A stretch of DNA of 64,000 nt from Gnetum montanum. Taxonomy: Eukaryota; Streptophyta; Gnetopsida; Gnetales; Gnetaceae. The position numbers and the translations under genes were made by a program. Shown one piece after another: positions 48,132-59,557 of the stretch. The notes beneath the pieces were generated by a model. It ran no database searches and was not told the DNA's origin. It was given only the letters and a program-made list of their open reading frames with translations. Location of the stretch: positions 139,465 through 203,464 of the forward strand of contig MNCI01018957.1 in the NCBI GenBank assembly GCA_015680685.1. Direction: 5' to 3'. Positions within the stretch are counted from its first letter, which is position 1; each line of letters starts with the position of its first letter.

Positions 48132-48279
48132 CTATTAAGTCTTACATGCGTCATCTAACCTTAGTGAAATTATCATTCAAGTCGTTGGAATGGACCCAGG
48201 ATAGAAATATTCATGCACGCTAGGTGGATTAAAGTTAGTAGTAAGGTACATCGATTACATGGACCATCTAACATCCAAT

Positions 48280-50718
48280 ATGTCTTCTCGCAGGAGGGAG
48301 ATATCCACCCCACTGGTGCCACAGAAGTGTCAAGTGGTGTACAAGCATCCCGATGAGTACGTCCCTGATTTCACGTTCATCCTACATCAGGATGAGCATC
48401 TATGATGGTGGGACATGGAGGGAAATATTGTACACCCCCCNCCAATCAGCTCCTACGATGCTATTTCACAATCTTGGTAGATTGGGCATCCAGGACCTTG
48501 GAGCAAAGTATGTCATGGAGGACCATGACTACCGGGACTATCATCCCATAGAGGCTCAACAAGCAAGAGATCAACAATAGGTGGACAGATATGAACAGCT
48601 GAAGGGGAAATAATTTAGTAACCCCTTATTCTCGCCAGGGCTGTCAGATGATGGGGATCCCATCTTTCATGATACCCATTCAACCAAACTTCCCCTAGGG
48701 TAGCAGGTCCTCCAATCCATGATTCAGTCCAAGCATCTAGGTGGCCAAGATCCCCAAGGGGATGGAGGGTCACATAGCAAAGATGAATAGGACAATCGGG
48801 ACCATCATTAGGGTAGAGGGAGAGATCCCTCTCCTTCTTCTCCATTCTCTCGCTCTCCTTCTCCTTCATCCAGCTCAGGCTCTGATCATAATTGAGGTAG
48901 AAGGAAGTGAAAGGACGATGGCAAAAAGGTTCAGAAGGAGCAACGTGAGGAAATGCACGAACAATCACATGATGCTCGCCGACATGAAAGGAGGGATAGC
49001 TGGAATCGTCACAGACATCATGGTCCTCAGTAGGACTATGATTCAGATGAGCCATTGTTGGCTACCCGGAGTATGCTCCAAATATCTAAGGCAATTCAAA
49101 TCCCTAGTAAGCACATGAAGGATAGCCAGATCAAGTGCGTTGATATGAACAACATCCCCAGATTTGAAAGGGGATACAACTGTGATCCACAGACTCACCT
49201 GCAGGTGTTCCATGACGCCTGCACCCTGTAAAACATTGACAATGATTGGCAGAAGCTAAAGTTGTTCCCTCGCACGCTCATCAAAGAAGTTGAAAGTTGG
49301 TATTATCCTTGGAGTCGGAATCAATCAGAAGATGGAGTACGATGCTTGAAATTTTCAATGACAAGTATCAAACATACTCCAAAGTGGTGAATCTGAGACT
49401 ACAGATCCAAGGTTGGAAACAAGGGAATCATGAACCCTTGGACGCCGCCATGAGTAGGTACTACTCATTGTTGCATCGGTGCCTTGGTCATGGTTACTCT
49501 CAGCGAGCACAGCTTCGCAACATCATTGATGGGATCCATTTTGAAACATGAAAGACCCTTGGCATGTATGCCCAGGGGTGACTGTCAAAGCTAAGGGCCC
49601 ATCAATTGCAATGCCTCATTGAACAAGTGGCCAAGGAGGAAGGAGAACTGAGAAAAAAGAAAACTATAGAAGAATTCAACCGGGATCCTTCCCTTAGAAA
49701 AAGGAAGGTCCATTTTTTTGATGAAGAGGATGAATCACCACTGGAAGAAGCAGTGAATCAAAAGACCTTGCTGTTACAAAAATTTGCATCTAAAATATCG
49801 ACAAAGGTGGATAAGATGTGGGACTCTTTGGACGAAAGGGTCCAAAGCATGTTGAAAATCGCAGAGGAGTCTAAAGAACAAGGTAATGACCGCAATCGGC
49901 ACAGGAAGAAGGAAGCTGAACGTGCCCAATATAAGGGAAAGGGCAAGGTTGCTGTAGCAAAGCAGGTTGTAGACTCTGACACCAAGTAGGATGATGAATG
50001 TGGCATATGCCAATATGAACATCCTAAGGGATGTTGTCTTGTGGTGTCACATCTTCAAGAGTCTAGGGTGTACGCATTGAACCCTTGCTTGGCACAATGG
50101 CAAACACCTTGAAGGTTGCCTTATCCACAAGGTAATTCTAGGTGGTTTCACCAACAACAGCAAGGATACTATCCAAGTGCAACGCCACCGCAACCGTATG
50201 AATACTTCCAACAGTGGAAGCACCCACAAACATGGGGGATGCCACCTCCAAGGCAACAGTACCCTTACAAACAGCTAGATCCCTATGGGTACTATGTTCA
50301 GCAACCGGTCTCTCCAAGGGACTCTTCCAGTCATGTTGCCTTTCCAAGTTATTACCACCCCTGGAGTATTTTTGATCTCAATCTCCATCACCCCAGGGGG
50401 ACAACCCACATCTCTTCTATCCTCCATCACCTTCTCCTGCCACTCCTCCACCACATCCCACTCAGCTATTGCCTACTCCATCAATGCAGGGAGACATATC
50501 GCCATAGCTGCAGCAATGAAATGATACGAGGGTTGTTAATTTACAACTGGCACCTTAGTCGAGTGGACCGAAACCCAAGCCACGAAAATGTTCCTTTTTT
50601 CGGCCCAACAATCTGAACATACCCTCGCATACACCTATGGCTAGTGCCTCTGAACCTACAAACGCCTCCACTAGTCCACCGCCAGAGCAGCCTCCAAGCC
50701 AACAACAAAAACACTTCA
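48280..50718 (+). pseudogene. D gag remnant
   Basis: It starts MSSRRREIST and continues into VVYKHPDEYVPDFTFILHQD. The frame is lost at a C-run with an N (48434-48443), possibly an assembly problem. A Ser/Arg-rich linker follows (48780-49020), then MNNIPRFERGY, HDACTL and WQKLKLFPRTLIKE. A one-base loss near 49302 shifts the frame, after which IFNDKYQTYSKVVNLRLQIQ and YYSLLHRCLGHGYSQRAQ are clean. Next are a Lys/Glu-rich helical segment (49606-49989), a knuckle-like C-GI-C-QYE-H-PKG-CC (about 50000-50040) and a Tyr/Pro/Gln-rich tail. The knuckle spacing is CX2CX3HX4C, not the usual CX2CX4HX4C. Confidence 0.9.
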
Positions 50719-53700
50719 ATGTCTAGACAGTCATGTTCACACATGTTGTAACTGACTGGATCAAGACATGTCACCTTCCCCAGAAATTGACTAATCTGGG
50801 AAGCCCCCCTCATCTATCTTCAGGTGGCAAGGAATGAACCATGCAAATCTCTTCTAGACTTAGTGTCAGGGGTCAATTTGATCTCTCATGATATATACAA
50901 GAACTGGAACCTACCCCTGCTAAAGAAGAGCAACATCTGGCTCGAGTTAGCAGACCAGTCCATCACTGTTCCCTTAGGATTGGTGGAGGACATTGTGACC
51001 ACCATTTGTGGGTGGTCCTACCCTGCTGATTTCTTGGTCATTCGTGTAGAGAACTATAAGGGAAACTTCCCAATCATCATGGGAAGGGCCTGGCTAAGCA
51101 TGGTGGACGCACGACTAGGCCTCCGTGATCTATCCCTTAAAATTTCAAAGGAAAAATCCTTTTGGGAAGGTCAAGAAGAAACGTGTTCTATGCATCGCGT
51201 ACAGTGACTCAAGGTGTAACTGTGTGTAGCAATTATGGTTCACTAAGCAGATATCCATTCAAGCATGCAGTCAGTGTACTGAGGAATCACCTGTTCAATA
51301 ATGCCTGTATGCAGCAGCCACTAACCAAGAGGGCACCCAGTGGCTAACAGTTGATGCTAGTAGCACATTGTGCATGGAACCATCAGAGGGGCTTGTACAA
51401 GCCTACATTGATAGTAGAGATGAAATGGAAGAGATTCATCAACAAGTCTCCACTATTGATGACCAAGATGACTAGGGGAAGCTAAAAATCCCTGAGAGCT
51501 TCAAACAAGAGCCCCTTGAGTTAAAGACTTTACCAGCTCACTTAGAGTATGCATTTTTGCAAAATAGAAAGTTAGTAATCATTAATGTCACCCTTGCTCC
51601 AGAACAGAAGAAGAAGTTGATGGAGGTGGTAAACAAATGGGTTGCTACATTCACATGGTCATATCCTGAGTTGACTGGAGTTGATCCCAGGGTCTACCAG
51701 CATCGAATCTATCTTAACCCTTCCATGAAACCACGACGACAGCCATAAAGACGATTGAATCCCAAATTGAAGTAGATCATCAAAGATGAAATCGAACAAT
51801 TGCTAAAGGCAAGATTCATCTATTCTGTCACCGATAGCGAATGGGTTAGCCCACTCGTTATCATGCCCAAGAAAGATGGCAAGTGGAGAGTTTGTATTGA
51901 TTTCTGGTTGCTCAATATGGTGACCTTCAAGGACCACTTCCCACTCCCATTTGTGGACTAGGTGTTGGACACCATAGTAGGGCATCGCTAATATAGCTTT
52001 TTGGATGGTTATAGTGGTTATAACCAAATCCAAATAGCACCAGAGGACCAGGCCAAAACTACTTTCACAAGTCCATGGAGGAATTTCACATACAAGAAGA
52101 TGCCATTTGGCCTGTGTAATGCACCTGCTACATTTCAACACCTTGTCCTAAGCATCTTCCAGCAACAGATTGGCAATAGGGTGGAAGTCTTCATGGATGA
52201 CTTCTCCACCTATGAGGCCACGTTCGAGCAAGCCTTGGACCGTCCAGAGTAGGTTCTAAAAAGGTGTGTAAACACCAATCTATGGCTCAATTGGCATAAG
52301 AGCTATTTGATGGTCCAATAGGGCATTGTGCTGGGGCATCGCATCTCACAAACAGGGATTAGCGTAGATCCTGAAAAGATTAGGGTCATCCAAGGAATTA
52401 CCTGCCAACCAAGTACTATCAAGATGTTTAGTCATTCCTTGGACACACTAGTTACTACCAGTGATTCATTGAAAACTTCTCGAAGATCGCCAAGTCGTTG
52501 GTAGAGCTAACAAAGAAGGATGCTCCGTTCATCTGGACCAAGGAGTCCAAGTCTGCATTCCAAGTGCTGAAACAGAAACTCATAGAAACTCCAATTCTAC
52601 AAGCCCCCGATTGGTTCAACCCTTTCACATTATGACGAACGTATCCAACTATGCCTTGGGAGCTATGCGTACATAGTGTTATGATCAGAAATGTCCATAT
52701 TATATCCACTGTACAAGTCGTAGCATTGTGGGTGCTCAGCTGAACTACACCACCACCGAAAAGGAGTTGATGGCAGTGGTGTTATCCTTGGATAAATTCT
52801 GACACTATGTGCTCGGATACAAGGTGTTTGTGCACACAAAACACAATTCTATCAAGTTCCTGATGAACAAACCAACAGTGAGCCCCCGCATAATCCGGTG
52901 GCTGGTGATTCTTCAGGAGTTTGATCTTACCATGGTAGACAGGAAGGGGACTGAGAATGTGGTTGCTGACCACTTGTCTTGGTTGCGATGGGATGACATA
53001 GAAGAGAAGGAGTCCTTATCCGACCAATTTCCAAATAAACTCCTCTTCACAAGTGCAATTGATCCGCAAGTGCCTAAGGAATCCCCTTGGTTCAGCTACA
53101 TCCTCACCTACCTCACCACTCAAGAGTTGCCAAAGGAGTGGAACCATCGGTAGAAACAACAGTTTCTCCATAAGGCCAAGTGTTTCATGGAAATCAATGA
53201 CCACCTTTACAAGGTGTGCACAGATGGCTTGGTTCGATGGTATGCCCTTGATGGTGATACGCTGCGCGTCCTCCAAGATGTTCATGAGGACCCTTGTCAG
53301 GGCCACTATGCTAGATGTTGCACTGACATTAAGATCCTGCTTGTAGGGTATTACTGGCCCACCATTTTCAGAGACGCACAATGGTTCGCCTGCTCCTACG
53401 AATGATGCCAGAAGGACGGTGGGATGATGGCATCATTGGAGGAACCTCAACAGTGGATCTAGCCACTAGAGCCCTCGACATTTAGGGTATCGACTTCATG
53501 GGATCCATCACACCCCTATCAAACGGGAAGGCATACATCATCGTAGCAGTGGACTACTATACAAAGTGGTAGAAGCGGCAGCCATCGTTGACTATTCTTC
53601 CAACACCGCCGCATGATTTGTCCAACAACAAATCGTTAACAGGTTTGGAGTGCCGCGTGCACTTATTTCTGATATGGAACTCATTTTACGGGTGTCACTT

Positions 53701-54434
53701 TTTAGAAACTCATGCAACGCTTAGGGGTAACACATAAATTTACAACTCCCTATCACCCTCAAGCCAACGGGCAGGCCGAAGTCACCAATAGGGAGATCAC
53801 CAAGATCCTTACCCAAACCATCAGCAAATACAGGAGGGATTGGAGCACTAAGCTTAACAATGCCCTATGGGCCTATGGCTCCACTTGGAAAATTCCTGTA
53901 GGGTACTCTCCCTATGAGTTAGTGTACGGAAAGTTGCCAACACTTTCAATTCAAGCCGAACTCTGCACACTATCCATCGCCAGTGACTTAGGCCTTGACC
54001 TACCGCTAGCACAACGTGAACGACTGATCAATTTAAGTGTGCTAGATGAGAATCAACTAGTGGCCCTGTCCTCCAATGAGATCCACAAGGCCTACAACAA
54101 AACACGACATGATCTTAGGATCTGGAAGGTCTCGTTCAGATGTGGAGACAAAGTACTGTATTGGAACTCCTCACATGTATCTCAACTGGCCAAGTTTCAA
54201 ACATTGTGGGAGGGCCCTTACATTGTCTCCGAAACCTTCCCATCTGGGGCCTTACTTATCCACAAACCTAAGGACCTCACCACAACACAGTTAGTCAACC
54301 ACCAACAACTGAAACCTTTCCGTGAACTCCACTCAACCAGTGTCATCGCCTCATCATCGCCCGATCAGCCACACTCTATTTTTTGCGTCTCCTCCTTTCC
54401 ACCCAGTCGTGTGGGAGACCGTCATCCCTACTGA
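50719..54434 (+). pseudogene. D pol remnant (protease, RT, RNase H, integrase, GPY-like end)
   Basis: Protease (50824-51160): LLDLVSGVNLISHDIY, where sister copies suggest D-S-G-S, and FPIIMGRAWLS. RT (51557-52250): SEWVSPLVIMPKKDGKWRVC, DGYSGYNQIQIAPEDQ, MPFGLCNAPATFQ and the catalytic VFMDDFS. RNase H (52440-53010): SYY-FIENFSKIAKSL in shifted frame, YTTTEKELMAVVL, KFLMNKPTVSPRIIRWL. Integrase (53187-54434): a zinc-binding region, a frameshifted first-Asp region, GTHFTGVTF, then a clean 240-codon stretch from MQRLGVTHKFTTPYHPQANG onward with the catalytic E, ELVYGKLP, LWEGPYIV (GPY module) and QQLKPFRE. Stops and shifts make it inactive. Confidence 0.92.
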
Positions 54435-55960
54435 TCTATTCCGCTACACCCCTCACCGTTTTGTCATTTTTTGTTTTACACTTTTTTTTTTTCACCATCG
54501 TTTATATGTTTGCCAATTCTTTGTACATTTTTTCCTTTCTTTACTTATTTTTCGTTTCTTTGTGTTAGTTTTATTTTTCGTGTAATTGCTAATTTGTCAT
54601 CTTGTTGTCTTCAGAGGTCTGGCGCGGATGGTTTTCGTTGCGATGGGCAATGTACACTAGTCCACCTCATTGTCTAGTTTCCGCCCTCGTGTGGTTCTTT
54701 TTGGACTTTACATCTACTTTCCGCTCATAAAATCGGCAATGAGTTCACGTCATCCATCCATTCACCCACTCCATGGTTTTCCTTTTGTTGAGAACATGCA
54801 ACCCCTTCACTTAAAAACATTATAATTAATGTGTGACTTGTGTAGTTCCCAGACTTTGAGATGATCCACTGGTTTGAATCGGGTGTGACTTCAAGGAGAT
54901 TGCAATATTCGTTGTTCTGTTCTACCCTCTGAGGTTGTTGGTGTGTCCTTACGGATTTCCTACTGCTCCACGTCCTTCTCTCCAAGGAAGCTTCTGGGTA
55001 GTTCGACCTTGCATGGTGTGGTCCTCACTAAAAAATTCAAAAAAAAAAGAAGAAGCAAAAGCAAAAAAGATAAAAGAAAATAAATCAAACTGAGGATTCA
55101 AAGCACACCCCTTGGTCGAATGCATGCGAACACACATTGGTCTTTGCATGGTGTGGCTCCCCCCAAAAAGCAAAAGACAAAAAAAAATCACTGTGTGAGA
55201 ATTCAAAGCACACCCCTTAGACCGCCTCTAATGGGCCATTGCACTAGTTATGGGACTTCCTTGGTCCCCTCTAACTTTGTCCCATTCCCTTCCTTCCTCT
55301 CACGTTTGTTGGAGTGGTGATTCTCTGTGGGGTCATTCTTGCATCCTTGGGGGATGGTCGAGACTTCGTCTATTGCTGCGATCTCACTAAATGCGGATGG
55401 TTTGGGTCTGAACTCAGGAACGGTTCTACCGAGTCACTTAACCACATCTACACCTGGGGTTTCATGTGATCGACGACCAGAATACCATTCTCTCGTCTCT
55501 CTCTTCACCTGGTTCTCTCCATCCATCACCTCACTGCATGTTTTATGTCGTGATGGTGTGTCATGATATCCTTAGGTTTCGCATGCCTTGGCGAGATCTC
55601 TTAGGTAGGAGTCGTACCTCGCGAACACCATTTCTTGGCCCCGAGGCCCATGGACCCTAGTGTTGAGGGCTATGCAGGGGCTACTAAGGCTATGGCCTAC
55701 TATGGGGAGGACCCACCTGCATCTCCTTGGTCCCGCTTATTAAGCCTCCCATCCTTTGGATTTCGTGGTTGACTAGTTCTCGGCTCCCCTTGCTTGATTT
55801 ATTCACCGTGAAGTTCTTTTAGAATTCCGTTCTCCTATTTTTGTCTCTTTTTCGAGCCCAATTACCTTCCTCATGTCCTCATCCATGTCCGAGCCTCTCA
55901 CACGCTTCAACCGCCCCAATTTGGCATTTCAAATTCATCATTTTGGGCTTTTTCAGGGTT
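54435..55960 (+). other. D post-pol noncoding region
   Basis: It has the same block order as C: CGTCATCCATCCATTCACCC (54752), GGGTGTGACTTCAAGGAG (54880), the twofold repeat, GATGGTTTGGGTCTGAACTC (55396), and TATGGGGAGGACCCACCTGC (55709). T-rich just after pol. No protein-like ORF. Confidence 0.7.
55008..55220 (+). repeat. D twofold CATGGTGTGG / TTCAAAGCACACCCCTT repeat
   Basis: Unit 1 at about 55008-55115 and unit 2 at about 55147-55220. Each is GCATGGTGTGG, an A-rich run of variable length, then ATTCAAAGCACACCCCTT. Confidence 0.9.
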
Positions 55961-56067
55961 GGTCAACGCTGGTCAACAGGTAAACCCCCCTACGTCGACG
56001 GGGCCCCATCGACACAATCACTGCGTATACACGGCCCCGTCGACGCAGTGCCTACACCCTATATATC
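55961..56067 (+). promoter_or_regulatory. D candidate internal promoter for ORF3 (U3-like)
   Basis: GGTCAACGCTGGTCAACAGG (W-box-like repeats) is followed by CCCTACGTCGACGGGGCCC (55988-56006), CCCGTCGACGCAGTGCC, and TATATATC (56060-56067). The LTR U3 of the same element has CCCTACGTCGACGTGGCCC (47293-47311 and 59624-59642) and TGTCGACGCAG before its TATA box. Confidence 0.55.
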
Positions 56068-56186
56068 ATTTGGGATCCAAATTGAGGGGATTTTTTGCCA
56101 TTTTTTCTGCCTAACCTTCCTCGACGAACCTACATTCCATTGCGCACCTGCATTAACCGATCCTTACCCCTTTTAAGCACCCAGAG

Positions 56187-56418
56187 GTATGCTCTCAGTC
56201 GTGGGGGGTGGTGCCTTTGTGTAATTAATCGTAATTAATTCATTAGTTAGTTAATTAGTTAATTATGAAAACTTTGGCCCTAACCCATAAATTAACGCTC
56301 CGGAAGACTTAACGGTGTACCTGTGCCAACAACATAACTTAGTCAAACTGAGAAGGTATATACGGACCATCTTAAGCTACTTATGAATAGTCTAACGGGC
56401 AGGTTATGTTTATTGCAA
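56187..56418 (+). other. D candidate leader intron before ORF3
   Basis: It begins GTATGCTC after CCAGAG and ends TTTATTGCAA directly at the ATG. The last base reads A where an acceptor needs G. 232 bp. Confidence 0.45.
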
Positions 56419-59306
56419 ATGGCACCCAAACCGAGGCACCCAAGGGACGAAGGACCATCACAACCAAGGGACAAATGCCCACGCATGGGAAGGGGACGAG
56501 GTGTGCATCCGCCAGCGCATGCGAAGGGCTCTCATGCAACTGGGCCCTTCCACGAAAGACCTGACGTGGAATTTGTTCATCAGATTCCTGAAGAGGAGAT
56601 TCCCAATGAGCAATCTCTTGGGGATGAGACTCCTTGGGTAGCACCATGGCTTGAGGTCACCCTAACCTAAGCCTGCCTTGATGCTATCACACCACGCGAG
56701 ATGCAGCGAATGGTCCTTCAAGAGCTAAATTTTGGACCATTCCTTGAGAACGTGCCAGAAGACGTGAGGCTCCAACTGTAGAACTCTCCGATGTGACCAA
56801 TCATCACAACCAGTGGTGAATGGTACTTAGGAGAAACTTATCTCTTCTGGACGAACCAGCAACCAGGGTCTCGAGTAAGAATCAAAGACATTTATGTCTC
56901 TTACTCTTCGAAGGCGATAGCACAGGCCTTGGGGTTGCCCGAAATCGAGGCAGATGTGGTTGAAATTCTAAAGCAAGCTGACCCAGAGGTAAAGGTGTAA
57001 TGGACCAAACGGTGTTACGGGGTAGAGCGCAAGGAATTCAGCTCCCTAACCACGACAAAAAGAGTGTACTCAAAGATCGTGTCTTACCACCTGAACCCAA
57101 CGGTAAGACCCAGTAAAATCACAGCCTTTTCCGCCCATGCATGTGCTACCTTGAGTGGGAAATTTCCCATGAGTCTTCCACAGCTGTTGTTTCTGGAGAT
57201 TGAAAAGAGGTTTGCTGAGAACGAACATGGAAGACAAGCTCTCCCATTTCCCTGCCTAATCCAAAAGTTGTGCAAATGGGCAGGGATAGCACGGTATTCC
57301 AACGATGTAATCTGGCACACCCCAATTGCCTCTTGGTGAGAGATGATGAAAGATAAGACTCCTACCACCACACAAACAGAGAAGGAGTAGCAACCACCTC
57401 CACCACCTGCACAAACAATGCTATCGGGCTTGCAAACCACAACAGAATACATCTGCAAGATTTGGGAAATGCTCTCGAGTCAGCAAGAGCAATTTGACAA
57501 GACTGGTGGAGGAGAAGACCCTTCGATCTATCGCCCTGCCATGAGCCACCTGGAGCAAGTGGCTTAATCAGTTAGCTTGCTTGAAAGGGCAGGGCCGGTA
57601 TTCTTCGCCGCCCAAGCACAAGCTCCAACCAGAACAGATCCAAGCATCCAAGAGGTAACAGTGTTAAATGAACAGTTGTTTCCTGAAATTTCAAGGAATG
57701 TTGCTACCTTCTCAGTACGCTTGGAAGATGGTGAAGGGGTGACGGTCCTGGTGATCCAGCACCAGGGATAGGAAGTTACAACCGAAGTGGTTGCTGACAC
57801 AATTGCTATGACTCTCAATGCACCAGTAGCACCTATACCAAACATTCATGGACTACAAGATGTACAGGTGTCTGCTAGAACTTCGCATAGCAATATTGAT
57901 GTAGTCCAACACGAAGAGTTGTTGGACCGATTGGTGGGAACCGGGCAACCACTTCTAGATTTCTTTGACCTTCCGGACAACATTACTGCAACCCAGTTGG
58001 AGCTGCTCTCGACAAGGGGCGAGAGCCTCATTTTAGAAGGGCAACTTGAATTTGCTCAAGATGCTTATCAGTGCTTGGAAATGGAGGTAGCCCAATTACG
58101 AGCCCAACTTGTCGATCCGGCCATCCTTGACCACGACATCACCAGGGATAAAGCTTTTCAACAGCTTCAACTTAGACTTCAGATCATTGAGGATGTGTGA
58201 GAGACAGTGATCCTCAACAAGTCTGTAGCAGATGCCCGAGCGTATCACTTAGAGAAGGACTTCGCGAAGGTTTGCCAAGAGAACGTGCGGCTGACCGCGG
58301 AAGTTCATCACCTGTGCAATGTTGGTGCAGAAAATGAACACATGAAAACTTTAATCCACCAACAGCAGGAAGAGCTAGCTAGGGTGAACGCTGACATAAG
58401 GAGGTTGGCTATTGAAAATCGAAATCTGTCAATGGAGGAGGTTTGGGCATTGCGACAGAAGTCTGCAATCGAAATTACCACTTGGAAAAATGAGGCCCTG
58501 AAGTTTGAAAAAGTCAAAAATCATTACAGGGATCAAGTGGGATTGCAGAAGGAAGTGAATAAAAAGGATATTCAAGTCGCAAAGGCCAAGATGAACCAAG
58601 CACTCCAGCAGCTCTGAGAGAGAGGTGATGCATGGCAACCTATCTTCGATGGGTTGTATCTTCGATGGGTTGTATCTTTGATGGGTTGAATGACTTCAAT
58701 AAAGCTGAAATCCACCTAAAAGAGCTGCAAATTGAGAAGATGGAAAAATACATGGAGCTTGCCAACCTCCGATATGCAAACCTAGCTATGCTCACAGCCG
58801 AAAGACCGCAGTCTGAATTAGAAAAGCAAGTGGCCACCTCGTATTCCCTATACGAGGGACAATTCCAAGCGCACAAGGCAACGAAGCAAAATCTGGCAAC
58901 GGTAAACGCAGAACTTGAGGTCCTCCGCACAAGCTTTGAAGGTCAATGAACAGTCGCAGAGGACTTGGGCCATAGGATGAATGACTACCAACAACTACAG
59001 GCATCAGTCCGAGCATTTGATATTGAACGCAAGCAGTTCGTAGCCTGGTTTGTCAACTTAAAGGAACTCCTTCCAGCGCTGCCATGCCCTTGGGAGGTTC
59101 CAGCTCCAGCACACATTGGAAAAGCTGCCTGGACTGTGAATGATCCCTGAAGCAAGGAAGAAAAGATGAGGGCTCTATTGGAGGCTTTCCAACTACCTTC
59201 GGAAGTTGCAGCTACTGTAGGGCAACCGCCATCCATGCTGCCACCAACGCATAGGCCAGAGGCTAGAGAAGGTCCATCAGAACCACCGCCCCCAAGGACG
59301 TTGTGA
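56419..59306 (+). pseudogene. D ORF3 (transposon-protein-like N-terminus, coiled-coil C-terminus)
   Basis: The ATG at 56419 is chosen because MAPKPRHP matches C; an upstream in-frame ATG at 56383 is not conserved. Residues 1-90 are Arg/Pro-rich and acidic. The globular part (to about 57340) has EWYLGETYLFW, YSSKAIAQALGLPEIEA, SYHLNPTVRPSKITAF, LFLEIEKRFAENEHG and LPFPCLIQKLCKWAGIARYS, resembling the 'putative plant transposon protein' domain. A Pro-rich linker follows. About 57850-58950 is coiled-coil-like (LEMEVAQLRAQL, HQQQEELARVNADIRRLAIE). It ends with a Pro-rich tail at TGA 59304-59306. Frame 1 contains about ten stops, most at positions that are Gln or Trp in sister copies. A 16-bp triplication at 58641 shifts the frame. 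No transmembrane segment is evident, so an Env-like role is not supported. Confidence 0.82.
58641..58688 (+). repeat. 16-bp unit in triplicate inside D ORF3
   Basis: TATCTTCGATGGGTTG occurs twice, then once with T for C. C has a single ATCCTTGATGGGATTG at this place. The extra 32 bp shift the ORF3 frame. Confidence 0.9.
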
Positions 59307-59547
59307 TCTTCTTCAACAATTTTGTGCATCATCCTACACAGCAGAGGCTCCAGGACCAGTGAGGTATTCAATTTTGTCTCTAAACACCACCATTTTTGTA
59401 ATTTGTCCTCCTTTGTAACTCGGGCACTTGGTCAAATTCATGTTGTGCCATGTGTGTGTCATGTATGTGTCTAAGTTATGTGTGTTTTAAATAAGAATCC
59501 ATACCTTCCAAATTGTAAAGTAACTTGAGGACGAGTTTTTTTTTAGT
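59307..59547 (+). other. D region between ORF3 and the polypurine tract
   Basis: It shares AACACCACCATTTTTGTAAT and ATACCTTCC...TTGTAAA with C. TGTGTGTC-rich in the middle. No coding potential. Confidence 0.6.
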
Positions 59548-59557
59548 CATGGGGGTA
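59548..59557 (+). promoter_or_regulatory. D polypurine tract
   Basis: CATGGGGGTA directly before the 3' LTR. Confidence 0.8.

Noticed and set aside
48615-49055. 146-codon minus-strand frame opposite D gag
   Set aside because: It is antisense to the Ser/Arg-rich gag linker and not matched by protein-like conservation in C or A2.
47600-59300. Stop-codon reassignment or programmed readthrough to explain many in-frame TAG/TAA
   Set aside because: The stops differ between copies, include TGA at Trp positions and are accompanied by frameshifts. Mutational decay explains them.
56419-59306. ORF3 as a retroviral-type envelope gene
   Set aside because: I see no signal peptide, no transmembrane segment and no Cys-rich surface pattern. 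Position alone is not enough.
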